This document shows positions 53,503 to 62,961 of a DNA stretch of 64,000 nucleotides, piece after piece. The stretch lies in contig NZ_MTCM01000001.1 of NCBI RefSeq assembly GCF_002000245.1, forward strand, positions 2,294,001 through 2,358,000, in the 5' to 3' direction. Under the pieces are notes generated by a model. It was not told the origin of the DNA. It was given only the letters and a program-made list of their open reading frames with translations, and searched no databases. How positions within the stretch are numbered: the first letter of the stretch is position 1; each line of letters begins with the position of its first letter. The DNA is from Sphingobacterium sp. CZ-UAM. Lineage in GTDB: Bacteria; Bacteroidota; Bacteroidia; Sphingobacteriales; Sphingobacteriaceae. The translations under genes were made by a program, and so were the position numbers.

Positions 53503-56103
53503 TTAGAATGTGAATTTCACCGAAGCGTTCCAGGTTCTTCCTAGACCGATCAATACCGTGTTAGAGGTATTGATTCCATTCCAATATTCATTCTTCTCGC
53601 CGGCCTTCGTGTTTTCAAAAATATTTGTAGTCGCCTCAGAAATATAGAATTTATTGAATAAGTTATTGATGTTAAATCTAAAACTTATTGCATTCTTCTC
53701 ACTGATATCTATTTTATAAGAAACACCGGCATCAACAAGTTGATACGAAGGCAATTCTAATACTTTGCCCTGACCAGCTTGTCTTGAAGAATACAAACGA
53801 TCATAAGATCTCCAGTCTCCATCCACAGATAATCCTTTCGTGATAAAATACTTGGCACCTAAACCATAGGTTGTTTGTGCAGCATCCCCAACTTCTCCGT
53901 TCGTTAGATCGGTTTCTTGTGTTGCCAACACCACTCTGTTTTCATTACGGACAATCGTAACGGATTTTCCATCATATTTCCAGTCACCAATAGAGGCAAA
54001 ACCCTTAACAGTAAATCCGCTGAACGGACGGGCAGCAAAATCCAACTCTACCCCTTTGTGGTTTTGTTTTACACCATAATTCGAGAAATAAAGATAATCT
54101 CCCTCTACTAAGATGTTTGGATCATTGGTTGGATTATACTTGGCAACATCTGCTTTTGAGGCGTTTAATGTGTTACCAGTCACTCTATTTTCCCATGTTG
54201 TCTTATAAGCATTCACATTCACATCAATGTATCTTGACATAAATTTATAGCCTAATTCAAGACCTAAGATCTTCTCGTTCTCCGCATAAGGGTTCACGTC
54301 ATTTCTATAGTTCATGAAGATGTTGTTCTGATAAGGCTGACGTGAATAGTAACCAGCATTAGCAAAAAGACTATGTTTGCCTAGCGTATAGCTTACACCT
54401 CCTTTGGTGTTATATCCAAAATTATTGACATTTTCCGATTTCGAGTTCTCGGGTTTCTCTAGGTAATATTCTCTACGGCTATTTTGCTGTTGCGAAACTG
54501 ATCCTTGGAAAAATGCGGTAAAACCATTTTTAGCATATTCCAATTGACCAAATAAACCACCGTAACGGATCATTTGCTCATAATCCCATGCTAATCTATT
54601 TTCTGTCGTTTTAGGTTGGCTTGAAAATGCCTTCCATGGATTGGTTGAATAAGTCTCTGTAATAAAGACATTATTGCCCAAGTTTACATTACCTACGTTT
54701 GCAATAGATGACTTACCCAACATATCCGTTACCTGACGATAGTGCTCACCTTTATAATCGCGTAAGTCAAATCCAACATTGAAATTTAAATGCTCATTTA
54801 ATTTACGGTTATAGTTGGAAACGATACCATACCATTGGTGATTGTTTACATCAGCCGCTAAGTAAGGACCTTTATTGAACTTGTCTGTTCTTTTGGTTTG
54901 ACCACCACCACTCGCTACTGAAGCATAAACAACGGTAGATAATGAAGATTTATCATCGATAGTCCAGTCCCAGTTGAAATTGGCTACCGGTTTATGGTAG
55001 TAATTTTTACGGTAGTTAACTTCAGTACCATCAACGGTCTCGACATTGCTATTGTATCTTCTTCCATTTTTCAGGTAGTTATCCAATGTCGAAGTGAAAC
55101 CTTGGTTATGCCATTGTGGAGCACCAGTAACCATTAAGTTAAAGTTATGCTTCTCGCTCGCTTTATAACCCACAGACAAGAAATAATTTTGTCCCTGCCC
55201 TTGCGTGCCATTCACATATCCATCACCAGACCAATGGGTAAACATTGCTGAAACAGCAAAACCGCTTTTCATCATTCCAGTACTATAGCCTACAGTTCCT
55301 TTCATCAACATGTCATTACCGACTGTCGTCCGCACAAAACCACCTTCTTTCATATCCGTGGACTTGGTCACAAAGTTGATCGTTCCCCCTACCGATGAAA
55401 TCGCCAGTTTGGAAGACCCCAAACCACGTTGGATCTGTACCAAAGACGCAATATCGGTAAGACCAGACCAGTTAGACCAATATACACGGCCATTATCCAT
55501 TCCATTCACAGGCTGACCATTCAATAAAAATGCGGTATTGGATTGATCAAAACCACGTGTAGTCATTGAAGACTCACCAAAACCTTTCGCCTGTCCCGTA
55601 ATGTAAACAGATGGTGTATTCGCCAAAGTTGACGTGATATCTTGCGCACCTACTTTTTCTTCAATTTCAGTTCTGTGAATTGTCGAAACCGCAATAGGGG
55701 TTTTTCTACCTACAGCAATATCAATAACACCATGACCAACAACAACAACCTCATCTAAATCCGTTGAAGAACCTTCCGAAAAAGTCGGATTAATATTCAA
55801 CGATTCGCCCGATTTCAACATGATGTTTTCAATGACAACTGGCTTTTCACCAATATAGGTCACTTCCACTTTGTAGGGACCGCCCTCTTGAAGATTTGAA
55901 ATTTGAAATTTTCCTTGAGCATCAGCTGAGCCGCTTACAACTTGTCCACTTGGGATGTGGGTGATTTTAATGGTTGCTCCTTTAACTGTTTGTCCAGTAG
56001 CCTCTTTTACAACTCCTGAAACCGAACTAGTATTTGCCGTTTGTGCATGAACCGCGCCATAGCTAGCAAAAACAAGTGCAAAAAAAAGTAAAGACTTTTT
56101 CAT
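53503..56103 (-). CDS. TonB-dependent outer-membrane receptor
   Basis: 866 aa. Signal peptide ends near HAQT. An N-terminal carboxypeptidase-regulatory-like beta domain (about 28-110; SGVVKEATGQTVKGATI) is typical of Bacteroidota TonB receptors. The plug follows (DLDEVVVVGHG, TPSVYITGQAKGFGESSMTTRG, AFLLNGQPVNGMDNG), then the barrel, ending in WNASVKFTF with terminal Phe. No SusD partner lies nearby, so siderophore, metal or vitamin uptake is more likely than glycan import; the ligand is not determinable here. Confidence 0.93.
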   Translation of the reverse strand: MKKSLLFFALVFASYGAVHAQTANTSSVSGVVKEATGQTVKGATIKITHIPSGQVVSGSADAQGKFQISNLQEGGPYKVEVTYIGEKPVVIENIMLKSGESLNINPTFSEGSSTDLDEVVVVGHGVIDIAVGRKTPIAVSTIHRTEIEEKVGAQDITSTLANTPSVYITGQAKGFGESSMTTRGFDQSNTAFLLNGQPVNGMDNGRVYWSNWSGLTDIASLVQIQRGLGSSKLAISSVGGTINFVTKSTDMKEGGFVRTTVGNDMLMKGTVGYSTGMMKSGFAVSAMFTHWSGDGYVNGTQGQGQNYFLSVGYKASEKHNFNLMVTGAPQWHNQGFTSTLDNYLKNGRRYNSNVETVDGTEVNYRKNYYHKPVANFNWDWTIDDKSSLSTVVYASVASGGGQTKRTDKFNKGPYLAADVNNHQWYGIVSNYNRKLNEHLNFNVGFDLRDYKGEHYRQVTDMLGKSSIANVGNVNLGNNVFITETYSTNPWKAFSSQPKTTENRLAWDYEQMIRYGGLFGQLEYAKNGFTAFFQGSVSQQQNSRREYYLEKPENSKSENVNNFGYNTKGGVSYTLGKHSLFANAGYYSRQPYQNNIFMNYRNDVNPYAENEKILGLELGYKFMSRYIDVNVNAYKTTWENRVTGNTLNASKADVAKYNPTNDPNILVEGDYLYFSNYGVKQNHKGVELDFAARPFSGFTVKGFASIGDWKYDGKSVTIVRNENRVVLATQETDLTNGEVGDAAQTTYGLGAKYFITKGLSVDGDWRSYDRLYSSRQAGQGKVLELPSYQLVDAGVSYKIDISEKNAISFRFNINNLFNKFYISEATTNIFENTKAGEKNEYWNGINTSNTVLIGLGRTWNASVKFTF

Positions 56104-56134
56104 CTTAGATGTGATTGTTTTGTTTTTTGTGCCG

Positions 56135-56142
56135 CAAAATTA
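56135..56142 (-). promoter_or_regulatory. candidate -7 box (TAATTTTG) for the TonB receptor
   Basis: An exact TAnnTTTG match on the minus strand, 31 nt before the ATG. The remainder of the 400-bp gap up to the Crp-type gene holds no other gene. Confidence 0.55.
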
Positions 56143-56510
56143 GGAATTGATTGTCTTTTTAACTAATTTTAACACTAGCACAACTGCAAACAGTCCGTTT
56201 ATATCCACTTCGAATTTTAATCTTCCATAGATTAAGCTTAGTTTTGAGATCAAAACAGCAAATCAAAAATAAGCTCGTTAATAGAAATACAATAAAAACA
56301 TTCTTTTAATGGAAATATATCAAAAGTAGTCAGAATAAAATTTTGTCTTATCTGAATAAGTCAATACATTCTTTTATTTTCATTTTTATCTCGATATCTA
56401 CCTAAGACATCCTTTATTACTACAGCAGCGCATAAGGTCTTGGCCTTTTTAGGGTGAACAGCAGCCGCCATAAGATCAAAATGGCTATATTTAAGGATTA
56501 ATAAAAAACT

Positions 56511-57137
56511 ATGTTGTCCATTGAACAAGCTTACGCAGGTGTTCTTGAACCTGCATTGATTGAAGAAATTATAAAGAACGCCCGCATCAAAACTTTCCGT
56601 GAAGGCGATCTCATCATCGATACCGATCAATACATCAGCGCAATGCCCCTATTGCTAGCAGGAGCGATCAAAATCGTCCGCGAGGATGAAGACGGAGGCG
56701 AACTCCTACTCTACTATCTTGAACAGGGACAGACCTGCACCATGTCTATTGCCTGCTGTCTGGGTAATAAAAAAAGTGAAATCCGTGCCCGGGCTGAAAA
56801 GGATACAACCGTAGCCATGATCCCCAATGAACTGGTTAATAACTGGATGGCAAAATACCCCTCCTGGCGGAATTTCATTATATCAAGCTATTCCAGCCGA
56901 ATGAATGAAATGCTTCAGGCAATAGATAATCTTGCATTCTCCAATATGGAAGAGCGTATCCTCAATTACCTGAAAGCTAAAGTCAATCTTACCAACGACC
57001 GAATCCTTACCCTTACTCATCAGGATATTGCTTCCGATCTGAATACTTCCCGCGTTGTCGTTTCCCGGATCTTAAAAAAACTGGAGAATGAAGACAAAAT
57101 CGTATTGCTGAGGAATGAGATCAGGGTATTGATTTAG
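56511..57137 (+). CDS. Crp/Fnr family transcriptional regulator
   Basis: 208 aa. The N-terminal cyclic-nucleotide-binding-like beta roll spans about residues 10-120 (FREGDLIIDTDQYISAMPLL, GGELLLYYLEQGQTCTMS). The C-terminal winged HTH has LTHQDIASDLNTSRVVVSRI with the recognition helix. No Fnr-type N-terminal cysteine cluster is present. Two adjacent cysteines sit in SIACCLG. Ligand unknown. It is divergent from the TonB receptor, which could be a target. Confidence 0.91.
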   Translation: MLSIEQAYAGVLEPALIEEIIKNARIKTFREGDLIIDTDQYISAMPLLLAGAIKIVREDEDGGELLLYYLEQGQTCTMSIACCLGNKKSEIRARAEKDTTVAMIPNELVNNWMAKYPSWRNFIISSYSSRMNEMLQAIDNLAFSNMEERILNYLKAKVNLTNDRILTLTHQDIASDLNTSRVVVSRILKKLENEDKIVLLRNEIRVLI

Positions 57138-57209
57138 CAACAAAAATAAATTCTTATCCAGCGGATATAAAGTCTACAGAGACAGATTTCAATACCTGTG
57201 CTGTTGTCT

Positions 57210-57217
57210 TAGCTTTG
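57210..57217 (+). promoter_or_regulatory. candidate -7 box (TAGCTTTG) for the beta-hydroxyacid dehydrogenase gene
   Basis: An exact TAnnTTTG match 57 nt before ATG 57275. A 10-codon frame (57224-57256) lies between; it is too short to interpret. Confidence 0.4.
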
Positions 57218-57274
57218 TACCCCATGGATCCAAAAACATTTGTACCTTTATTCTGAGCTGAATGTTCGATTCAC

Positions 57275-58144
57275 ATGACACAATTTAAAATGAAAATAGA
57301 AAACATAGGATTTATAGGATTAGGAAACATGGGAAATCCCATGGCAAAAAATCTTGAAAAAGCAGGTTTTCCGCTTGCCGTTTACAACAGAAACATCGCC
57401 AGAACGACAGACTTTGCAGCACAATCAACTGTTTATAGTGAAGTCACGGATCTGATAGAGGCCAGTGATGTTGTTTTCACCATGCTGACAAACGACGAAG
57501 CTGTCGAAGAAGTTTATGGTAAAATTCTCGAACAGCCTATCAGCGGAAAATTATTTGTGGATATGAGTACCATCGCTCAAGATGTGAGTATCAATCTTGC
57601 CAATAAGGTAAAAGCAAAAGGCGCTGCATTTCTGGATGCTCCGGTCGCTGGAAGCACCAAACCTGCTGCAGAAGGAACATTGATCATTATGGTCGGTGGA
57701 GAACAGACCGACCTTGAACGTGCCAGACCGTACCTTGAAAAGATGGGAAAATCCATTAAACACCTTGGTGAAAATGGCAAAGGTATTGCCGCAAAACTAG
57801 CCATTAATTACTTCCTATCAATCCTTTATCAGGGTCTGGCCGAAACCATCTTATTCTCCGATCAATTAGGGATTGAACGCAGTGAAATGTTAGCGATTAT
57901 CAACGAAAGTGCCAGTGGTAGCGGAGCAACAAAAGTAAAAACACCTTTGCTCGTGGAAGGAAATTATACCGCAGCATTTGCACTGGATCTGATGTTAAAA
58001 GATATCCGCCTGGCACAGCAAGCGGGAGCAGCCTATCCCCTACTGGACACCTTGCTCGAAACCTATCAAAAGGCACATGACAAAGGTTTGGGACAATTAG
58101 ATGTGATCGGAATTATTGAATCAATAAAACCATCCGGAGTCTAA
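57275..58144 (+). CDS. NAD(P)-dependent beta-hydroxyacid dehydrogenase
   Basis: 289 aa from ATG 57275 (ATG 57290 would give the usual family N-terminus MKIENIGFIGLGNMG). 3-hydroxyisobutyrate/6-phosphogluconate dehydrogenase fold: GFIGLGNMGNPMAKNL (Rossmann), FVDMSTIAQDVS and DAPVAGSTKPAAEGTL (substrate-binding), GKGIAAKLAINYFLS with the catalytic Lys. Could be a glyoxylate, succinic-semialdehyde or 3-hydroxyisobutyrate reductase. It lies 111 bp before a dienelactone hydrolase-like gene on the same strand. Confidence 0.9.
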   Translation: MTQFKMKIENIGFIGLGNMGNPMAKNLEKAGFPLAVYNRNIARTTDFAAQSTVYSEVTDLIEASDVVFTMLTNDEAVEEVYGKILEQPISGKLFVDMSTIAQDVSINLANKVKAKGAAFLDAPVAGSTKPAAEGTLIIMVGGEQTDLERARPYLEKMGKSIKHLGENGKGIAAKLAINYFLSILYQGLAETILFSDQLGIERSEMLAIINESASGSGATKVKTPLLVEGNYTAAFALDLMLKDIRLAQQAGAAYPLLDTLLETYQKAHDKGLGQLDVIGIIESIKPSGV

Positions 58145-58255
58145 GTTTGTTTATCTGACACAATTTTGCTTATCAAGCGCAATAAGGACTTTCACAGGAC
58201 ATAAAGGTATCTTTAATCACACAGCCCATCTGACGGCTAATAAAATTAAGAACAG

Positions 58256-58999
58256 ATGAAAACAGCTTTGACATTTTTTCTATTAACTATGGTTACCATG
58301 GGTATGAAAGCACAGGAGTTAAAACAAGTATCCTACAAAGACGGAACACAGCAACTGAACGGACTTATCACGTCCAACGCTAACAAAAAAGGACCCGCTG
58401 TCCTTATTTTACCCGCATGGAAAGGCATAGATAACGAGGCGAAACAAGCTGCATTGCAACTTGAAAAAGAAGGTTATATCGCTTTCATTGCCGATATCTA
58501 TGGTGAAGGAAATATCCCCACAGACAATACGGCGGCTTCGAAAATCGCCGGCCATTATAAAGCAGACTACAAGGCCTATCAGCAGCGCATTGCGGCTGCG
58601 TTAAAACAATTGAAGGAAGCTGGAGCTGATCCCGAAAAAATTGCAGTAATTGGTTACTGCTTTGGCGGAACCGGGGCACTGGAAACAGCACGCGCTGGTT
58701 TTCCTGTGGCAGGGGTGGTCAGTATTCATGGTGGACTCTCCAAATCAGCCGACAGAACTAATGCAGCGATCAATGTGAAAGTATTGGTTGAACATCCCGC
58801 CGCTGACAAAAGTGTATCAAAAGAAGATTATGACGGGTTAGTTAAGGAACTTAATGAAGGAAAAGCGGACTGGCAGATCATTACCTATGCCAATTCTGGC
58901 CATACCTTTACCAATCCGGAATCACCAGAATATAATCCTATTATGGCCAAACGTGCCTGGGAGCATACTTTACTATTCCTAAAAGAAGTACTAAACTAA
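58256..58999 (+). CDS. secreted dienelactone hydrolase family protein
   Basis: 247 aa. A signal peptide ends near KAQE. DLH fold: LILPAWKGIDNEAKQA, ADIYGEGNIP, nucleophile elbow GYCFGGTGALE with catalytic Cys, and SGHTFTNPESPEYNP supplying His. Export is unusual for a dienelactone hydrolase in a catabolic pathway, so a general ester or envelope role is more likely. A near -7 box (TATCTTTA) lies ~45 nt upstream. A 421-aa unknown secreted protein gene follows after 31 bp. Confidence 0.87.
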   Translation: MKTALTFFLLTMVTMGMKAQELKQVSYKDGTQQLNGLITSNANKKGPAVLILPAWKGIDNEAKQAALQLEKEGYIAFIADIYGEGNIPTDNTAASKIAGHYKADYKAYQQRIAAALKQLKEAGADPEKIAVIGYCFGGTGALETARAGFPVAGVVSIHGGLSKSADRTNAAINVKVLVEHPAADKSVSKEDYDGLVKELNEGKADWQIITYANSGHTFTNPESPEYNPIMAKRAWEHTLLFLKEVLN

Positions 59000-59030
59000 G
59001 ACATATAAAGCCGAAGCTTCCCCTATTCAA

Positions 59031-60296
59031 ATGAACTGTCATTCCAGATCAATAGCGCCTCATCCGATTATTTTTCAGTTATTAGTATTTCTGTTGTGTA
59101 CGACTGTGGCACGATCTCAAACGATAAAATCAATGGAAATCGGGGCGCCTACCCAAGCGATCCTGTTCGTTACCAATGAATCCGATAAATCAACGGATTT
59201 CGCGATGCGTCTACATGATCAAAAGGCAAATGAAATTATTAGACAGGTACCCTATAGTACCACCAAACTCCTGGTCTCAAAAACAGATGCCCAAAAATTT
59301 ACTTTTGTTGTCAACAAGCGTAAGTGGACAGTTGATGTACCGACCTTCAAACAACGAAATGCCATGATCCTGTTTGATGGTCAGAGCCGACCGAAAGTGA
59401 TCTATGACAGTCAAAGCTATCTCCAGGCCGCAAAGCCTATATTGACAAATAATAGGCAGACAAATACACCCCAAAAAATGCATAAATACGATGGGAAACT
59501 ATTCTTCGATTCCATCGCTGCTATTCCGTTTAAACCCTCCAGGCAATATGCTGCCGCCATCATTTCGCGGTCCAATCTTCCGATCTACTCCACTCAGAAA
59601 AAAGGCAAATATGACGGAACTTATATTTCGCAGACCTTTACAGGGGAGAACCTCGAAAAACCCAGCGGCATTATAACAACCGTTTATCAGCAAGGCAAAG
59701 AACTCTCGGCAAACAATTTGTCTAATGGGATCAATTTTTACACCAAATATTTTTACAGCAAATGGGGATTAATCGATTCGATACAACAGCTTCAAAACAG
59801 CAAATGGTGCTCTAGTACAATTTATCAATACTTACCGCGCGCTATTCTCATTACCGATCCTGAACGGCGAACCGCCTCCATCCATCATTTAAATGATCAA
59901 TATCAAGTGATCAGGGAGGAGTCCATCCACTTCGTTTACCAACGGATGCATTGGGTCGACCACCGTTACAATGAAAACGGGCAGCTTGTTGAGGAAGTTT
60001 CAGGGCTAAATGGCGCTACCGAAAAACGTACACTGTATTATTATGATACCCCAAAAGCAGACAATTTCTCTTCGTGGCAGGCATTTGACCCAACAGGGAA
60101 GCTCACTGCCGAATCCAAAATAGCTGTGCAAGGCAACGAAAGCACCTACCTGTTTTATCGTGATGGTACATTGGAATTGAAAATAGTATCAAAAGACCTG
60201 GGCGACCACCAATACGAGAGCACCGTATTTGACAAACAGGATAAAATTATCTCTAAAACAATACAAACAAAGGAAAGTTCCTCCAATTTTCAATAA
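59031..60296 (+). CDS. unknown secreted protein, 421 aa
   Basis: I do not recognise a domain with certainty. An N-terminal hydrophobic segment (about residues 13-27, FQLLVFLLCTTVARS) looks like a signal peptide. The middle and C-terminal parts have repeated strand-turn units with Tyr/Asn/Gly (HRYNENGQLVEEVSG, TLYYYDTPK, FDPTGKLTAESKI, YLFYRDGTLELK), similar to MORN/YD-type antitoxin-like repeats of Bacteroidota surface proteins. The 3' end overlaps a possible upstream extension of the VanW gene. Confidence 0.72.
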   Translation: MNCHSRSIAPHPIIFQLLVFLLCTTVARSQTIKSMEIGAPTQAILFVTNESDKSTDFAMRLHDQKANEIIRQVPYSTTKLLVSKTDAQKFTFVVNKRKWTVDVPTFKQRNAMILFDGQSRPKVIYDSQSYLQAAKPILTNNRQTNTPQKMHKYDGKLFFDSIAAIPFKPSRQYAAAIISRSNLPIYSTQKKGKYDGTYISQTFTGENLEKPSGIITTVYQQGKELSANNLSNGINFYTKYFYSKWGLIDSIQQLQNSKWCSSTIYQYLPRAILITDPERRTASIHHLNDQYQVIREESIHFVYQRMHWVDHRYNENGQLVEEVSGLNGATEKRTLYYYDTPKADNFSSWQAFDPTGKLTAESKIAVQGNESTYLFYRDGTLELKIVSKDLGDHQYESTVFDKQDKIISKTIQTKESSSNFQ

Positions 60297-60348
60297 TTTA
60301 AACGCGCAAACTGAAATAGGAGGAAGCAATACACATTATTCGTCATTA

Positions 60349-61191
60349 GTGAAAGAACGGAAATTAATAAGTCAACGTCACCCTTTACTGTATTTTCTCG
60401 CTGTTTGGGCGAGAAGGACACAAAGAAAAGCCATTTGGTTATTGGATAATAAAAAGTACACAAAAACCAAATCTACAACAGCGCTGCAGTATCGCATCAA
60501 AAAACACCAGTCTGTTTTATTAAAAAAGCTGGGGGAAAACAATATGCAGCTGCAGATCAATAAAGTGACCAATCTAAAGATTGCAGCAAAGCAGATCAAT
60601 GGTGTACTGATCCACCCCGGCGAAACTTTTTCATTCTGTAAACTAGTCGGTCAACCCACACGAAAAAAGGGCTATCTTCCAGGGATGGAATTGTCTTTCG
60701 GTGAGGCACGGGCAGGTATAGGTGGTGGAATCTGCCAGATCTCCAACCTGATCCATTGGCTTGTTATCCATAGCCCACTGACAGTCACGGAGCGTTATCA
60801 CCATTCTTTTGATCCGTTTCCCGATGATGGGCGTGTATTACCTTTCGGAAGCGGTGCAACAGTGTTTTACAATTATCGGGACTATCAATTTACCAACAAT
60901 ACACCCTATACGTTTCAGATTAATCTTTGGTTTACCGAAAAATGTCTTGAAGGTGAGCTCCGGATCGATCAGGAGCTCGATTTTGCCTATCACGTGATTG
61001 AAAAAGAGCATCAATTCCTTAAAATAGGTGATCAATTCTATCGAAAAAATGAAATCTGGCGGGAAAAATTCCTGAAATTTCAGGGTGGAAAGGTTGTTGA
61101 TACGGAGCTCCTGACGAAAAATTTTGCCCGCGTCACTTATACCCCACCCGACTACACGGAATTGCCGACTGAAGATGATAAAAGTTTCTAG
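60349..61191 (+). CDS. VanW family protein
   Basis: 280 aa from GTG 60349, chosen because VKERKLISQRHPLLYF matches the usual VanW N-terminus. The frame is open up to TTG 60229, which would overlap the previous gene by 68 nt; there is no in-frame ATG in the region. A strong AGGAGG (60317-60322) is too far from the GTG. VanW marks: NLKIAAKQINGVLIHPGETFSFCKLVG, FGEARAGIGGGICQISNLIHWLV and HHSFDPFPDDGRVLPFG. The family accessory to vancomycin resistance has unknown biochemistry; no van genes are here. Confidence 0.8.
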   Translation: MKERKLISQRHPLLYFLAVWARRTQRKAIWLLDNKKYTKTKSTTALQYRIKKHQSVLLKKLGENNMQLQINKVTNLKIAAKQINGVLIHPGETFSFCKLVGQPTRKKGYLPGMELSFGEARAGIGGGICQISNLIHWLVIHSPLTVTERYHHSFDPFPDDGRVLPFGSGATVFYNYRDYQFTNNTPYTFQINLWFTEKCLEGELRIDQELDFAYHVIEKEHQFLKIGDQFYRKNEIWREKFLKFQGGKVVDTELLTKNFARVTYTPPDYTELPTEDDKSF

Positions 61192-61368
61192 CAATTAAGC
61201 TAGCTACGAAAGATCATTTTGACATCATCCTCTACTCGTTTTCGGCTCAATCTATTTCCCTACTAATACTTAAAATGTCGGTCAAATCGCTCGCAGTCAT
61301 TTTACTATTCCGGGACCGAATAAAACAGGGGGTATAAAAAGTCCTTTTTTTTGTCTAAATTTGATATG

Positions 61369-61444
61369 GCTTTGGGGGTATTCTGTATAGAATTGAGATA
61401 GTCCCTTCGAACCTGATTCGGTTTATACCGGCGTAGGGAAAAGC
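61369..61444 (+). ncRNA. TPP riboswitch (THI element)
   Basis: The thi-box is clear: TTGAGATAG, then CCCTTCGAACCTGATTCGG, then TTATACCGGCGTAGGGAA. The closing P1 helix pairs GCTTT (61369) with AAAGC (61440). It senses thiamine pyrophosphate and is followed 92 nt later by the thiM start, so it controls the thiM-thiE-thiD-tenA operon. A 7-bp hairpin GGTATAT-TACG-ATATACC (61454-61471) sits in the expression-platform region; no U-tract terminator was seen. Confidence 0.93.
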
Positions 61445-61535
61445 AACCGCTTAGGTATATTACGATATACCGGACAGCCCATCTGTCTCATTTCTTCCTG
61501 TCAAAGCCACGTACAAACATAGCGAACAAAAAGGA

Positions 61536-62339
61536 ATGGAAGATTTAATTATCGATCTGTTAACACAGGTCAGACGACAAAAACCACTTGTACATAATAT
61601 TACAAATTTGGTGGTGATGAATAGCACCGCCAATGCGCTCCTTGCTCTTGGGGCTTCCCCAGTCATGGTACACAGTCCATCCGAAGTACGCGAGGTTGTT
61701 GACCTTGCCCAGTCGTTGGTCCTTAACATTGGCACATTGAGTGAACTTACGGCCGAGTCCATGCTTGTGGCAGCAGAACATGCCAATAACATTGGCCGCC
61801 CCTGGGTATTGGATCCTGTGGGTGCGGGAATATCAGCTTTTCGCAATGACTTATTGGCAAATCTCCTGGAGTTAAAGCCAACTGTGATACGGGGAAATGC
61901 ATCGGAAATCATGAGCCTCTACAATTTCAATCAAGTCAATACCAAAGGTGTAGACAGCACTGCTGACAGCAAGGCCGCTATCGGCTTTGGTAAGGCTTTA
62001 CAAGAACAATTGGGATCTATCATCTGCATTTCCGGAAAGGTAGACTATATCCTGTCCGAACAGCATACCGCTGAGGTACACAATGGGCACCCCTTGATGA
62101 CCCAGGTTACCGGACTCGGTTGTAGCGCGACGGCACTCATCGGTGCATTTTTAGCCGTCTCAGACCATCCTTTTGAAGCCGCGACCGCCGGTGTCTCCCT
62201 TTTGAGCTTAGCAGGTGAACTGGCAACAACGCGATCCGCTGGTCCGGGTTCCTTACAGATGCATCTCTATGATGAGCTCTATCTACTGAATGAAGAGCGT
62301 ATCCGTATGCATCTCAACTTGAAGCATTATGGCAATTAA
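61536..62339 (+). CDS. thiM: hydroxyethylthiazole kinase
   Basis: 267 aa; phosphorylates 4-methyl-5-(2-hydroxyethyl)thiazole in thiamine salvage. Family segments: VRRQKPLVHNITNLVVMNSTANALLALGASP-type start (within residues 12-45), DPVGAGISAFRNDL, IRGNASEIMSL, ISGKVDYI, and the ATP-binding GLGCSATALIGAFLA. First gene after the TPP riboswitch. It overlaps thiE by 11 nt. A shallow AAGGA sequence precedes the ATG. Confidence 0.96.
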   Translation: MEDLIIDLLTQVRRQKPLVHNITNLVVMNSTANALLALGASPVMVHSPSEVREVVDLAQSLVLNIGTLSELTAESMLVAAEHANNIGRPWVLDPVGAGISAFRNDLLANLLELKPTVIRGNASEIMSLYNFNQVNTKGVDSTADSKAAIGFGKALQEQLGSIICISGKVDYILSEQHTAEVHNGHPLMTQVTGLGCSATALIGAFLAVSDHPFEAATAGVSLLSLAGELATTRSAGPGSLQMHLYDELYLLNEERIRMHLNLKHYGN

Positions 62340-62961
62340 TCCCCTATTTCCTTACCCCTTGTACCTGGTGATCTCCGAACGGGACTGCTACCCAAACCCT
62401 TGGCTCCATGTTGCCGAAGAAGCCATAATCGGCGGTGTGGATATTATTCAGTTACGCGAAAAGAACGAAACGCCGACAGGCTTTCTGGAAAAAGCCAAGA
62501 AGCTAAAACAGCTTACCGATCGTTACGGAATCCCTTTAATCATCAATGATGCCGTGGATATTGCAGTTGAAATCGAGGCATGGGGGGTGCATGTCGGACA
62601 AAACGATCGTCAGCCTCTAGCAATAAGGGAAAAATACGGAAATCGTCTTCAAATTGGCTGGTCGCTGGAAGTTCGGACACAACTTAATAGCAAACAGATG
62701 GCCGCTGTAGACCACCTTGGTATAAGCCCAATTTTTCCAACAAAAACAAAAACAGACACCGTTACAACCTGGGGAATCAGTGGACTGGCTGAGTTACGCA
62801 ATCTAACTGAAAAGCCCTTGATCGCCATCGGAGGCATGAGCCTGGATACCAGTGCAAGTGCCTGGCTGGCTGGCGCAGATTCCATTGCGGTCGTATCAGC
62901 AATTTGCCAAAGTAAAAATCCAAGAGAGCGTAGCGCTCAATTAAAGGAATTAATAACATGA
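62329..62961 (+). CDS. thiE: thiamine-phosphate synthase
   Basis: 210 aa; joins HMP-PP and thiazole phosphate to thiamine monophosphate. TIM-barrel marks: YLVISERDCYPNP, IGGVDIIQLREKNETP, IINDAVDIAVEIEAWGVHVGQND, IGWSLEVRTQ, ISPIFPTKTK and IAIGGMSLDTSASAWLAGAD (phosphate-binding). The glycine-rich loop and QLREK are as expected. It overlaps thiM by 11 nt and thiD by 4 nt, a tight operon. Confidence 0.95.
   Translation: MAINPLFPYPLYLVISERDCYPNPWLHVAEEAIIGGVDIIQLREKNETPTGFLEKAKKLKQLTDRYGIPLIINDAVDIAVEIEAWGVHVGQNDRQPLAIREKYGNRLQIGWSLEVRTQLNSKQMAAVDHLGISPIFPTKTKTDTVTTWGISGLAELRNLTEKPLIAIGGMSLDTSASAWLAGADSIAVVSAICQSKNPRERSAQLKELIT

Noticed and set aside
60229..60348. Extension of the VanW gene to TTG 60229
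   Set aside because: The added residues overlap the previous gene and do not resemble VanW N-termini; GTG 60349 is preferred, with low certainty.
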